From an uncultured Bacteroides sp. (lineage in GTDB: Bacteria; Bacteroidota; Bacteroidia; Bacteroidales; Bacteroidaceae), in the NCBI GenBank assembly GCA_900544075.1, contig UQTJ01000006.1, positions 42,757 to 106,756 on the forward strand: 64,000 nt of DNA. Direction: 5' to 3'. Of this stretch, positions 1 through 8,078 are shown piece after piece. The notes under the pieces were generated by a model. The model had not been told where the DNA came from. It ran no database searches and worked only from the letters and a program-made list of their open reading frames with translations. The stretch's first letter is position 1; every line of letters begins with the position of its first letter. Both the position numbers and the translations under genes were made by a program.

Positions 1-1822
1 TATACATACACAGCTGGTTGTTCACTATCTCCTTCGGGTTCACCAATTCCGTTCTGTTAGTGTTCACGTTGGTCCTTTGGTAGTCTGTCACATATACCGA
101 TTTGTCTATGAACGATTCCAGAATCGAAGTGTCGGCCGTATCCCTTTTCAGATACTGCACAGCCAAAACATTTGCTGCCAGTGCCCACGGTCTTTCCGGA
201 CTCTCCTCCATCGATTCATTATATGCCTTTCGTGCCAGTTTCTCCAGTTCCGCATCGTCCTCTATCATCTGGAACAGTTTCCAGTATTCATATCTTGTAT
301 ATACACCCTTCAGACCATTCTTTCTGTAAGCCTCCATAACCTCCTCGTCGGTAGGTTCACGATAGATATCATACACTATCCTGTATTCCACCTGCCTCAG
401 TCTTTCCAGATATTTCACCACCGTATCCTTATAATACCTCAGTTTCCTTATCTCCCTGCTTTGTCTGTCAGTATTTCCGTCATATCTTTCTATTATGCTT
501 TCCAGTTCCTCTGCCATGGTAGTCAGACTGTCCTCTCTCATCATATCCGCCACTTCCTTCCACGGCTTCACCTCTGCTTCATACATCTTATACATCATCT
601 CGTTCACACTTCCCGGCAGTATTTCCGTCACCTCGTTCATAATCCTTCTGGTACGTTTCCCGGCAAGGTTCATATTCATTCTGTACGAGCCTTCCGGCGA
701 AGCATATCCCGTGATGTACAGTTCCTTCAGGGTAGCATCCGGCACATTCAGAATATTCTGCAGATTCATCTTTATCCTGTTCATGTTCTGCATATTCTCC
801 TCCGTTTCCACCAATTTGTCCGAACTGATTCTGAAAGTCAGCTGTACCCTGTCCCTCGTATTTCTTTTCTCCACCTTCGGCCTTTCCACATTGAAAGGGG
901 AGTTGAAGTCCATTTCCTTATATGTATTCGTATATTCCAGAAACTGCAGCGGCCTCTTGTTCTTGCATGACACTATCTGGAAAACCCTGTCATACCCCAC
1001 AGCATTCAGGTTCTCCACTATAAAATCAGCATAGCAACTGTAGTTCGCTTCCGGGTCCGGCACAATAATCGTATCCTTCCATACTATTTCCATCTTGTTT
1101 CCCGTCAGCTCATAGTCTTTCCAGACATATTTCTCCAGCGGGTCCCTGCTCAGGTCATATCCCATTTTCCTCACCTGCGCACTTCTGAACTTCTTGCCGT
1201 CTATCACAATCGGTTCGCTGAATCCTATGGTGTCATTCCCGTCCTTTCCGCAAGTCATGGTGTACGGCTGTATCACCATTCTGGCATACTCATTACCCAT
1301 CATCTGCGGCAGTACGAATGTATTTCCCACTATAAACATGTTCCCGTTCAGTCCGCCTATCGAAGGTTCAGGCTGCAGCTCCGTTCTCATTCCCGTCACT
1401 ACCACCTCTTCCAGTTGCAGTCCCAGGTCCATGTTCACGTCTATTCTCTGATTGTTGTTCACCCTTACCATCACCGCTTCTGTCATGGCCGTCTTGAACA
1501 CCAAAGCCCCGTTGTCCGGCACCAATATCTCGTAATACCCGTTTTTGTCTATCCTCGTAGTGTTTTCCTCATCCAGAATGACGGCTATTTCCTTATTGTT
1601 CAGTTCCTTCTGCAGCTTTCTTCCCTGTGCCACAGTCTTACAGCTGTACACTATAACCTCCGCATCAGTCACCGGCGTTATTTTCTTAGTGTCCGCCGTA
1701 TTGAACACAGTTCCTGACACCCTTATCATTCTTTGTGCGTCAGCCGTCTGTATTCCGGCCATCACCATCATCACTGCAAGTCCTAATCTGATGCAGCTCC
1801 TCATATTTCTGTAAATTCCCAT
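1..1822 (-). CDS. OmpA-family outer-membrane protein, C-terminus cut by window edge
   Basis: The reading frame stays open for 607 codons from the ATG at 1822 and runs off the window, so the C-terminus is missing. A start at 1804 would give a cleaner signal peptide (MRSCIRLGL... cleaved near TADAQ). After the signal comes a Gly/Val-rich region resembling a carboxypeptidase-regulatory (CarbopepD_reg) beta-sandwich that ends in LEEVVVTG, a phrase typical of Bacteroidetes outer-membrane proteins. A later segment contains ITGYASPEGSYRMN, the peptidoglycan-binding OmpA C-terminal signature (compare GYASPEGN in the OmpA gene at 5477-6595). It is the last visible gene of a four-gene operon, 12 bases after the DUF3575 gene. 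Inferred role: anchoring an outer-membrane assembly to the wall; the ligand is unknown. Confidence 0.7.
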   Translation of the reverse strand, partial: MGIYRNMRSCIRLGLAVMMVMAGIQTADAQRMIRVSGTVFNTADTKKITPVTDAEVIVYSCKTVAQGRKLQKELNNKEIAVILDEENTTRIDKNGYYEILVPDNGALVFKTAMTEAVMVRVNNNQRIDVNMDLGLQLEEVVVTGMRTELQPEPSIGGLNGNMFIVGNTFVLPQMMGNEYARMVIQPYTMTCGKDGNDTIGFSEPIVIDGKKFRSAQVRKMGYDLSRDPLEKYVWKDYELTGNKMEIVWKDTIIVPDPEANYSCYADFIVENLNAVGYDRVFQIVSCKNKRPLQFLEYTNTYKEMDFNSPFNVERPKVEKRNTRDRVQLTFRISSDKLVETEENMQNMNRIKMNLQNILNVPDATLKELYITGYASPEGSYRMNMNLAGKRTRRIMNEVTEILPGSVNEMMYKMYEAEVKPWKEVADMMREDSLTTMAEELESIIERYDGNTDRQSREIRKLRYYKDTVVKYLERLRQVEYRIVYDIYREPTDEEVMEAYRKNGLKGVYTRYEYWKLFQMIEDDAELEKLARKAYNESMEESPERPWALAANVLAVQYLKRDTADTSILESFIDKSVYVTDYQRTNVNTNRTELVNPKEIVNNQLCMY

Positions 1823-1834
1823 ACCGATAATCCG

Positions 1835-2395
1835 TTAAAATACATATGCACACGATACCGACAGTTTCGACGGCAATATCCTTCTTCCACTTTCGTTATA
1901 CGGCTGTTGCATAATGTCCACATTCTTGTCATATTTCCTTTCTCTGAACCATATCATCGACAGTCCCGTTGCAAACTCGATGTTCCAGTGTTTCCCTATC
2001 GGCAACACATATCCGTACACCACTCCCGGACCTCCTGCATCACCCAGGTGTCTCACCTTGCTTCCCAAGCTCGAGTCATATCTCAGTCCCGTGAGCGACA
2101 GACCTACGAACATCCAGTTGGTCGGTCTTCCCGACAGCCAGTATCTCCATTCCACCTGTCCTCCTGTCAGTCCCGTTTTCAGCGGTGTGTTCCCCACCGA
2201 ATAGAATGCCGTTGCCTCCACACTTGTCTTTCCCGAAGTAACTAATTCCAGCGACAGGTTAGGAGTGAGGTTACCCCACATCAGCGCGTTTGTCTTTGCC
2301 GACAGCAGTTGGGCCTTAGCCTCCGTTGCCATCAGCACGAGCATCACGACGCACATCATTTTCATACATATACTGTTGATTCTCATATCATGCAA
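1835..2395 (-). CDS. DUF3575 family outer-membrane protein
   Basis: A 186-residue protein with an N-terminal signal peptide (cleavage near ATEAKAQ) followed by KTNALMWGNLTPNLSLEL, the hallmark opening of DUF3575 proteins. The rest alternates aromatic and polar residues and ends in the aromatic VSCAYVF, as expected for a small outer-membrane beta-barrel. It lies 3 bases after the stop of a second DUF3575 gene and 12 bases before the OmpA-like gene, so the genes are probably co-transcribed. DUF3575 genes of Bacteroidetes often sit beside fimbria or OmpA-like genes; the molecular function is not known. Confidence 0.75.
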   Translation of the reverse strand: MHDMRINSICMKMMCVVMLVLMATEAKAQLLSAKTNALMWGNLTPNLSLELVTSGKTSVEATAFYSVGNTPLKTGLTGGQVEWRYWLSGRPTNWMFVGLSLTGLRYDSSLGSKVRHLGDAGGPGVVYGYVLPIGKHWNIEFATGLSMIWFRERKYDKNVDIMQQPYNESGRRILPSKLSVSCAYVF

Positions 2396-2398
2396 TCT

Positions 2399-3112
2399 TT
2401 ATCGTTTCGATTTGTTGTATTTCTCATTTACCGGTTTGAACCTGTACACCAACGCCACTCTCACTTCCGATATTACAGGGAAGGGAGTGATATGCCAGTC
2501 CTTTTCCTCCGTAAAAGCAAATCCTCCGTTGCCGTCACCCGTCCTTTTCCTGTATTTGCCGTACATCCATCCCGCGTTCATCCCAAGGTCAAGGTCCAGA
2601 GCCCCGTTCCTCATTCTGTACAACTGTATTTCACATCCGGCAGTTCCTCCCATACTCAGGTGCTCGCCAGTATATCCGTTTTTCAGGAATACCGTATAGT
2701 CCGTATATCCGGCGTACAGTCCCCAGTAAAAGGCCTTTCTTCTCTTGGGCATCCTTTTTCTTATTTTAGTCTGCCTGAAATACCTTCTTGCTTCCAGTTT
2801 CACGTCCGTAATGCTGTAGTCAGCCTGCGGAGTAAAAGTCTGGTGTGCTCCCGGATTCCATTTCACGTTTGCCCCTATGGTCCATTTGTTGTAGTCCCAC
2901 GGAGTCACGTCATACTGTATTCCGAAGTTTGGTGTTGTCAGCACCCAGTCCACCATATTCGTTCTGAATGCTATCCTTTCCCTTACCGACAGCTTCTCGG
3001 CCTCGTATCCTTTCCGCTGTCCGTATTCTTGCGCATCAGCCGTTCTGCTACCCATTAGCAGTCCCGCCATACACACCATTATCATAAATCTGCTACGATT
3101 ATATCCTTTCAT
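2399..3112 (-). CDS. DUF3575 family outer-membrane protein, larger paralogue
   Basis: A 237-residue protein with a signal peptide (cleavage near SRTADAQ). It then shows FRTNMVDWVLTTPNFGIQYD, the DUF3575 core motif in which a KTN/RTN is followed by TPN. The C-terminus contains short strand-like segments ending VALVYRFKPV, again barrel-like. It differs from the neighbouring 186-residue paralogue by a longer basic middle region (RQTKIRKRMPKRRK), which could be a periplasmic turn. Spacing to both neighbours is under 10 bases. No catalytic motif is visible. Confidence 0.7.
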   Translation of the reverse strand: MKGYNRSRFMIMVCMAGLLMGSRTADAQEYGQRKGYEAEKLSVRERIAFRTNMVDWVLTTPNFGIQYDVTPWDYNKWTIGANVKWNPGAHQTFTPQADYSITDVKLEARRYFRQTKIRKRMPKRRKAFYWGLYAGYTDYTVFLKNGYTGEHLSMGGTAGCEIQLYRMRNGALDLDLGMNAGWMYGKYRKRTGDGNGGFAFTEEKDWHITPFPVISEVRVALVYRFKPVNEKYNKSKR

Positions 3113-3120
3113 ATTTCCGA

Positions 3121-3729
3121 TTAAAAGTTATATATAAATCCTGCACTCAGCACAGCCGAACCTTCACCTTTCGAGCCTCCTGTAAAGCCGTCCATCCTGT
3201 CATTCAGCAATGTACCTTTCAGTTCCGCAAAGATATTTATCCTCTTGTCTACCCTGAAGAGTGCCATTGCACCCAAATCTATCGATACACATGTAGCCTT
3301 GCTATCCACGTTGGCTGCACATCCGGCACCTATGAACGGCAGAACAGTGAACATCCTCTCTTCATCTATTCCAGCTATCATGTTCATAGCGTCAGCCATG
3401 ACATCCATGTGAACTAATCCCATGTTCATGGCATCCCTTTTTCCTGATATATTTCCTCCGGTCACTCTTGCCGCCGTTCCCTGCAGCCTCATTGCCAGAG
3501 ATGTAGTGACCCATTTTCCCACGTTCACTTCCGCTGCAGTCGAAAATCTGTAACCTGCATCATGCAGATTATCCGAGTCACCCACATAGAACTGTGTCCC
3601 CACGCCCGGTCCTGCAAACCATCCTTCGCTTGCCGGTCTGACGTCGAAGTGCCCTTTTATCCCGTCGCCTGCGCAAACCGTCGCCGTGCAACACATCATC
3701 AATACAGCCAGTTTAATCTTCTGATACAT
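3121..3729 (-). CDS. Predicted outer-membrane beta-barrel protein, first gene of the operon
   Basis: A 202-residue protein with a signal peptide (MYQKIKLAVLMMCCTATVCAG). The mature part is rich in Gly, Ala and alternating hydrophobics, has GWFAGPGVGTQFYVGD near its start and ends in the aromatic AGFIYNF, all typical of small outer-membrane barrels. I do not recognise a named family. It is the first gene of the operon leading to the two DUF3575 proteins and the OmpA-like protein. No TAnnTTTG promoter box was found in the 159 bases upstream, so transcription may come from the wcaJ side or from a non-consensus promoter. Confidence 0.55.
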   Translation of the reverse strand: MYQKIKLAVLMMCCTATVCAGDGIKGHFDVRPASEGWFAGPGVGTQFYVGDSDNLHDAGYRFSTAAEVNVGKWVTTSLAMRLQGTAARVTGGNISGKRDAMNMGLVHMDVMADAMNMIAGIDEERMFTVLPFIGAGCAANVDSKATCVSIDLGAMALFRVDKRINIFAELKGTLLNDRMDGFTGGSKGEGSAVLSAGFIYNF

Positions 3730-3888
3730 AGCTTATTCTATTTATTTCGTTAACTAAAACTTTAACTTTCCTTCTTGCAACAAAAAAGGCAAGTGACGAA
3801 CCTGAGTCCATCATTTGCCCATATACCCTAAACTTTATCCAATGTCACAATCATTCCAAAAAATCTCAACCTTTCTCTAATTTCTCTA

Positions 3889-5295
3889 TCAATACGCTTT
3901 CTCTTCCCCCTTGAACACATTCGCCACTGTCTTGTAGATAATATACAGATCCAGCCAGAACGACCAGTGTTCTATATACCATATATCACCCTTTATTCGT
4001 CCTGCCATATCTTTCAGTTCCTTTGTCTCACCTCTGAATCCGGTCACCTGACTCCATCCCGTCACACCCGGTTTCACCAAATGCCTAACCATATATTTAT
4101 CTATAAGCTTCGAATATTCTTCCGTATGTTTTAGCATGTGCGGTCTTGGTCCCACCACACTCATATCACCTAAGAAGACGTTGATGAATTGCGGCAACTC
4201 GTCAATATTTGTTTTTCTCATTATGTTTCCCCATTTCGTCTTTCTTGGGTCATCCTTAGTAGCCTGCAGTCTGTCCGCATCTGCATTTACTTTCATACTT
4301 CTGAATTTCAGACAGTAGAACTCCTTGTCATTCAGTCCGTTTCTTTTCTGTCTGAAGAACACCGGTCCCGGCATTGTGATTTTCGTCACTATAGTCACTA
4401 TAATCAGTACAATAGGGAATAACGTACATAAGAACAGAGTGGAAAACACTAAGTCGAAAGCCCTTTTCACTACCTTGTTTCCCAGTCTTGACATAGGGTC
4501 CTCTCTGAGCTTCAATATAGGCACGTTACCCACAAAGTCCAGGTAAACCTTGTTCTGCAGATAGTTGTGCATGTTCGGAACGCTGAAAAACCTTATTATA
4601 TTGTTTTCGCACAGAGTTATAATCTTCACAATATCCTTGCTGTGATTATCTCTCAGTCCGCAGTACAGATAATGCACGTTCCTGTTATTTTTTATGAAAT
4701 CCTCCAACTCGTCCGGTTTGCCGAGATACTTACACTGTTCGGACATCATTTCGTTCTTCTCATAATCGAAATAACCTAACACCTTATATCCGGCCCAGGC
4801 CTGACTCACTATCTCCTCGTACAGTTCAATCATGCTTCTACTTGAACCCACTAAGACCACGAATCTCAGGTTACCTCCATGAGTCCTGTATCTTTTCACT
4901 AAAAATCTCCACGTAAGTCTTTCCCCGAACAGCAGCACCATTAGTGATAATATATAGACAGCATACATATATGACCATGAATCCATGAAGTGTCCGTATC
5001 TCAGAATATACACAGATGTTATTCCGAACAGACATACAGTCTTGAACACCTTCGATATAATTTCGTATGCTAAAACAATTCTCTTAAACAAAACCACACC
5101 TACTATAGATGCGGATATAGCATAAATCAGCATAACCATCATCGTCACCTGTATGGTAGGCGAGAAGAAAGCCTTTTCATAATTTGTATCTTGCGTCAGT
5201 CTTACATATACCAAAAACAAAGCCCCGCACAACAATGTCTCAAAAGCTATCAGTATTGTGTTCAGGTATTTATTGTATCTGTTTGAATTGACCAT
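3889..5295 (-). CDS. wcaJ: WcaJ-like polyprenyl phosphate sugar-phosphate transferase (initiating enzyme)
   Basis: A 468-residue member of the exopolysaccharide polyprenyl glycosylphosphotransferase family. Four or five N-terminal membrane segments (about residues 12-125) are followed by a Rossmann-like CoA-binding-type domain (about 135-260). A membrane hairpin beginning KRAFDLVFSTLF follows, then the catalytic bacterial sugar transferase domain with FRQKRNGLNDKEFYCLKFRS, KTNIDELPQF and MSVVGPRPH. It would transfer a hexose-1-phosphate (Glc or Gal type) from UDP-sugar to undecaprenyl phosphate to start each capsule repeat unit. It lies at the far 3' end of the locus, separated from ugd by the independently transcribed ompA gene. 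The sugar specificity cannot be read from sequence. Confidence 0.9.
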   Translation of the reverse strand: MVNSNRYNKYLNTILIAFETLLCGALFLVYVRLTQDTNYEKAFFSPTIQVTMMVMLIYAISASIVGVVLFKRIVLAYEIISKVFKTVCLFGITSVYILRYGHFMDSWSYMYAVYILSLMVLLFGERLTWRFLVKRYRTHGGNLRFVVLVGSSRSMIELYEEIVSQAWAGYKVLGYFDYEKNEMMSEQCKYLGKPDELEDFIKNNRNVHYLYCGLRDNHSKDIVKIITLCENNIIRFFSVPNMHNYLQNKVYLDFVGNVPILKLREDPMSRLGNKVVKRAFDLVFSTLFLCTLFPIVLIIVTIVTKITMPGPVFFRQKRNGLNDKEFYCLKFRSMKVNADADRLQATKDDPRKTKWGNIMRKTNIDELPQFINVFLGDMSVVGPRPHMLKHTEEYSKLIDKYMVRHLVKPGVTGWSQVTGFRGETKELKDMAGRIKGDIWYIEHWSFWLDLYIIYKTVANVFKGEEKAY

Positions 5296-5307
5296 GTGAT
5301 TTATATT

Positions 5308-5364
5308 AGAAGTTATAGAAGTTAATAAGTTACAGAAATTATAGAAGCTATAGAAGCTACAGAA
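5308..5364. repeat. Imperfect 9-bp tandem repeats upstream of wcaJ
   Basis: The 57 bases just upstream of the wcaJ start are built from degenerate 9-mers of the form AGAAGYTAY (agaagttat, agaaattat, agaagctat, agaagctac). They sit between the ompA terminator and the wcaJ start codon, so they would lie in the wcaJ leader. Confidence 0.6.
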
Positions 5365-5391
5365 TAAGGGACATGCAAGGTTCCCCTCGAT

Positions 5392-5448
5392 GGAAAAATT
5401 AACGCCGGATTATAAAGACCTTTCATCAAAGTATTTAGAATCCGGCGT
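5392..5448 (-). terminator. Terminator of the ompA gene
   Basis: Perfect 10-bp inverted repeat ACGCCGGATT (5402-5411) / AATCCGGCGT (5439-5448) with a 27-base loop. Read on the minus strand, the second arm is followed by TTAATTTTTCC. It lies 29 bases after the ompA stop codon. Confidence 0.75.
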
Positions 5449-5476
5449 ATTTATTATAGTTCTCTCATTCAGAGAA

Positions 5477-6595
5477 TTATTTGCAGAAAGTAGCTATGAT
5501 AGCTCTGTTCATTTCTGGTTTGCTGAACTTGTCACCTACACCCATACCTGTTGCAGTTATTCTGTCAGCCTCGATACCATATCTGTTCACCAATATTTCC
5601 TTCACTGTGTTGGCACGTCTTTCAGACAGTTTCTGATTGAATTTTGCATTACCTTCAGGTGAAGCATATCCCTTGATGTCAAGCTTCACTTCAGGATACT
5701 TCTTCATATAGTTTGCAATGTTTTCAATGTTAGACAACTGCTGTGCATCTACCAACGCCTGTCCCTGTCTGAATGAAACAACCGGTTCCATAGACATATC
5801 GAAGTTGTTTTCCTTAGCAGCTTCAGCCACCTTGTTGCAGTCTTTCAGTGCGCCTACCAAGTCTTTGTTCTTTCTCTTAGCCTTAGCCACTTCTTTTTCC
5901 AGACCTTCATTTCTTCTTCTCATGTCGTTGATTTCTCCGTTCAGTCTGTCCACGTCAGCCTGGCTGTATGCCATCATCACTGACGGATAACGCTTTCCGT
6001 TGGAGTTCTTGAAGTGATAAACCAGACCTGCCATAAGTTCGAAGTTTGTATTTCTTGGTTCGCCGTCACCAAGTTTTGTTACAAGGGCAGGTCTCACGCT
6101 CAGAGTCCACTGTTTTTCCTTACCCAGGTTGAAGTTAAGGCTCAGTCCCGCTCTGTACAGGAAGTAGTTGTTGTCGCCTCTCTGGCTTGCAGCGAAGAAT
6201 TCTCTACCGCCACCGGCACCCAATAAACCTTCCACTTCAAACAGTCTTGGCTCTTCCTTTGCTCCTAACAGAAGGTTGGAGAAGTTCACCTTACCGTTAA
6301 TTACAAACTGCAGTTCGTCGAATGCATTTACGCTGTAAGTAGTGTTGAAACCTGTCAGTGCCTGAAATGAAACTCCCAATACCGGAGTGGCCTGTTTGCC
6401 AAGCTCAAAGCCCACCAAACCTCCGTTTCTGTCCGAATTCATATAGGGTGCTCCCAATTGATGTTCCCATCCTCCGTTTATACCGAAATACCAATTGTCT
6501 AAAAATTTATTCCCCACTGTTACTTTTTCCTGTGCACCTGCAAATCCTGCAAATGCAGCAGCTACAATAGTTAAAATTACTTTTTTCATAATCAT
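5477..6595 (-). CDS. ompA: OmpA-family major outer-membrane protein
   Basis: A 372-residue protein with a signal peptide (cleavage near FAGFAGAQ). It has an N-terminal barrel of about 200 residues, a coiled-coil-like linker (about 215-255; SQADVDRLNGEINDMRRRNE), and a C-terminal OmpA peptidoglycan-binding domain containing DIKGYASPEGNAKFN and KLSERRANTVKEIL. It is typical of abundant Bacteroidetes OmpA-like porins. The gene has its own consensus promoter and hairpin terminator, so it is probably a separate housekeeping unit caught between ugd and wcaJ. Codon use looks more uniform than in the AT-rich capsule core. Confidence 0.88.
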   Translation of the reverse strand: MIMKKVILTIVAAAFAGFAGAQEKVTVGNKFLDNWYFGINGGWEHQLGAPYMNSDRNGGLVGFELGKQATPVLGVSFQALTGFNTTYSVNAFDELQFVINGKVNFSNLLLGAKEEPRLFEVEGLLGAGGGREFFAASQRGDNNYFLYRAGLSLNFNLGKEKQWTLSVRPALVTKLGDGEPRNTNFELMAGLVYHFKNSNGKRYPSVMMAYSQADVDRLNGEINDMRRRNEGLEKEVAKAKRKNKDLVGALKDCNKVAEAAKENNFDMSMEPVVSFRQGQALVDAQQLSNIENIANYMKKYPEVKLDIKGYASPEGNAKFNQKLSERRANTVKEILVNRYGIEADRITATGMGVGDKFSKPEMNRAIIATFCK

Positions 6596-6615
6596 CTATT
6601 TATGTTTTTATGCTG

Positions 6616-6623
6616 CAAAGTTA
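6616..6623 (-). promoter_or_regulatory. Consensus -7 box of the ompA promoter
   Basis: The minus strand reads TAACTTTG, an exact match to the Bacteroidetes -7 consensus TAnnTTTG, 20 bases before the ompA start. The -33 region is a T-rich tract (near 6641-6653) rather than a clear TTTG. Confidence 0.65.
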
Positions 6624-6706
6624 TAACTTATTTTGTTTTGAGATAAAAAAACTGACATTATTTTCATTTATATTGGTAATTTTCTTTCTTTATATAAGAA
6701 AATCTG

Positions 6707-7963
6707 TTAATCCCTCTTGAAAATATCCCTTGTATATACCTTTTCCCTAACGTCGTCTAAGCATGAATCATATCTGTTGGCAATGATTGCGCCGGACAGT
6801 TTTTTGAATTCCTCCATATTGTTCACCACCTTCGAGCCGAAGAAAGTCGAACCGTCCTCAAGAGTAGGCTCGTATATTATCACCGTAGCCCCCTTTGCCT
6901 TGATACGCTTCATCACTCCCTGAATAGAGCTTTGGCGGAAGTTGTCACTGTTCGATTTCATTGTCAGTCTGTACACACCTATCACACATTCCTTCTCGTT
7001 CTCCGGTCTGAAGTCACCCTTGTTGAAGTAGTCATAATATCCCGCCATCTTCAGCACCTGGTCCGCAATGAAATCCTTCCTTGTCCTGTTCGATTCCACA
7101 ATGGCATGAATCAGGTTCTCCGGCACATCCGCATAGTTGGCCAGCAGCTGCTTCGTATCCTTCGGCAGACAGTAGCCTCCATATCCGAACGACGGATTGT
7201 TATAATGATTGCCTATTCTCGGATCAAGGCTGATACCGTTTATAATATCCACAGTGTTCAGCCCCTTCATCTCCGCATAAGTGTCAAGCTCGTTGAAGTA
7301 CGAAACCCTCAGTGCCAGATAAGTGTTCGCAAACAGCTTCACCGCCTCCGCCTCAGTCAGTCCCATAAACAGAGTGTCAATATTCTCCTTTATGGCACCC
7401 TCCTTCAGCAGTTCGGCAAACGTTCTTGCCGCCTCCTTCAGTTCCTCCGCATGGTCAGTCAGCTTTTCGTCCGGACATCCCACTATGATACGGCTCGGGT
7501 AGAGATTGTCATACAGAGCCTTGCTCTCCCTCAGAAACTCCGGCGAGAACAGCAGCTTCAGGTCCCTTCCGTACTTCCTGTACAGTCCCTCGCAGTATCC
7601 CACAGGAATAGTACTCTTAATCACCATCACCGCCTTCCGGTTCACACTTCTCACCAGGTCTATTACCTCTTCCACATGACTCGTGTCGAAATAGTTCTTC
7701 ACCGGGTCATAGTTCGTAGGAGCCGCTATCACCACAAACTCCGCATCCCTGTAAGCCGCCTCCCCGTCGAGAGTAGCCTTCAGGTCCAGTTCCTTTTCAG
7801 CCAGATACTTTTCAATATATTCATCCTGAATAGGAGATATACGGTTATTTATCTTCTCCACCTTTTCAGCTATAACATCCACAGCCATAACTCTGTTATG
7901 CTGTGCCAATAGAGTCGCAATAGACAACCCTACATATCCTGTTCCTGCTACCGCAATATTCAT
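6707..7963 (-). CDS. ugd: UDP-glucose 6-dehydrogenase-type nucleotide-sugar dehydrogenase
   Basis: A 418-residue NAD-dependent dehydrogenase of the UDP-glucose/GDP-mannose dehydrogenase family. The start MNIAVAGTGYVGLSIATLL holds the GxGxxG NAD motif. FSPEFLRES and the active-site segment GYGGYCLPKDTKQLL (catalytic Cys near residue 265) are present. The size fits Ugd, so the expected reaction is the four-electron oxidation of UDP-glucose to UDP-glucuronate in the cytoplasm, supplying an acidic capsule sugar. It follows fkp by 115 bases of AT-rich repeat with no promoter box, so it is probably co-transcribed with fkp. A UDP-ManNAc or UDP-GlcNAc dehydrogenase is less likely given the Ugd-like motifs. 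Confidence 0.82.
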   Translation of the reverse strand: MNIAVAGTGYVGLSIATLLAQHNRVMAVDVIAEKVEKINNRISPIQDEYIEKYLAEKELDLKATLDGEAAYRDAEFVVIAAPTNYDPVKNYFDTSHVEEVIDLVRSVNRKAVMVIKSTIPVGYCEGLYRKYGRDLKLLFSPEFLRESKALYDNLYPSRIIVGCPDEKLTDHAEELKEAARTFAELLKEGAIKENIDTLFMGLTEAEAVKLFANTYLALRVSYFNELDTYAEMKGLNTVDIINGISLDPRIGNHYNNPSFGYGGYCLPKDTKQLLANYADVPENLIHAIVESNRTRKDFIADQVLKMAGYYDYFNKGDFRPENEKECVIGVYRLTMKSNSDNFRQSSIQGVMKRIKAKGATVIIYEPTLEDGSTFFGSKVVNNMEEFKKLSGAIIANRYDSCLDDVREKVYTRDIFKRD

Positions 7964-7970
7964 TTTATGA

Positions 7971-8072
7971 GTTTTTAAGTTTATAGTTCTAAGTTGTTAG
8001 TTTTTAGTTCTTAGTTACATCCGAATGGCTCTAACAACCAACAACTCTTAATTTTTAATTATTAATTATTAA
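7971..8072. repeat. AT-rich dispersed intergenic repeat, fkp-ugd copy
   Basis: The gap holds short words that recur elsewhere in the window: the AGTTGTTAGTTTTTAGTT motif (its complement is seen near 18490 and 54480) and runs of TTAATTTTTAATTATTAATT. No coding sequence or promoter box was seen here. Confidence 0.55.
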
Positions 8073-8078
8073 TTTCCA

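Noticed and set aside
6932..7912. Long plus-strand open frame opposite ugd
   Set aside because: It is antisense to Ugd, and its composition follows from the opposite strand's codon use.
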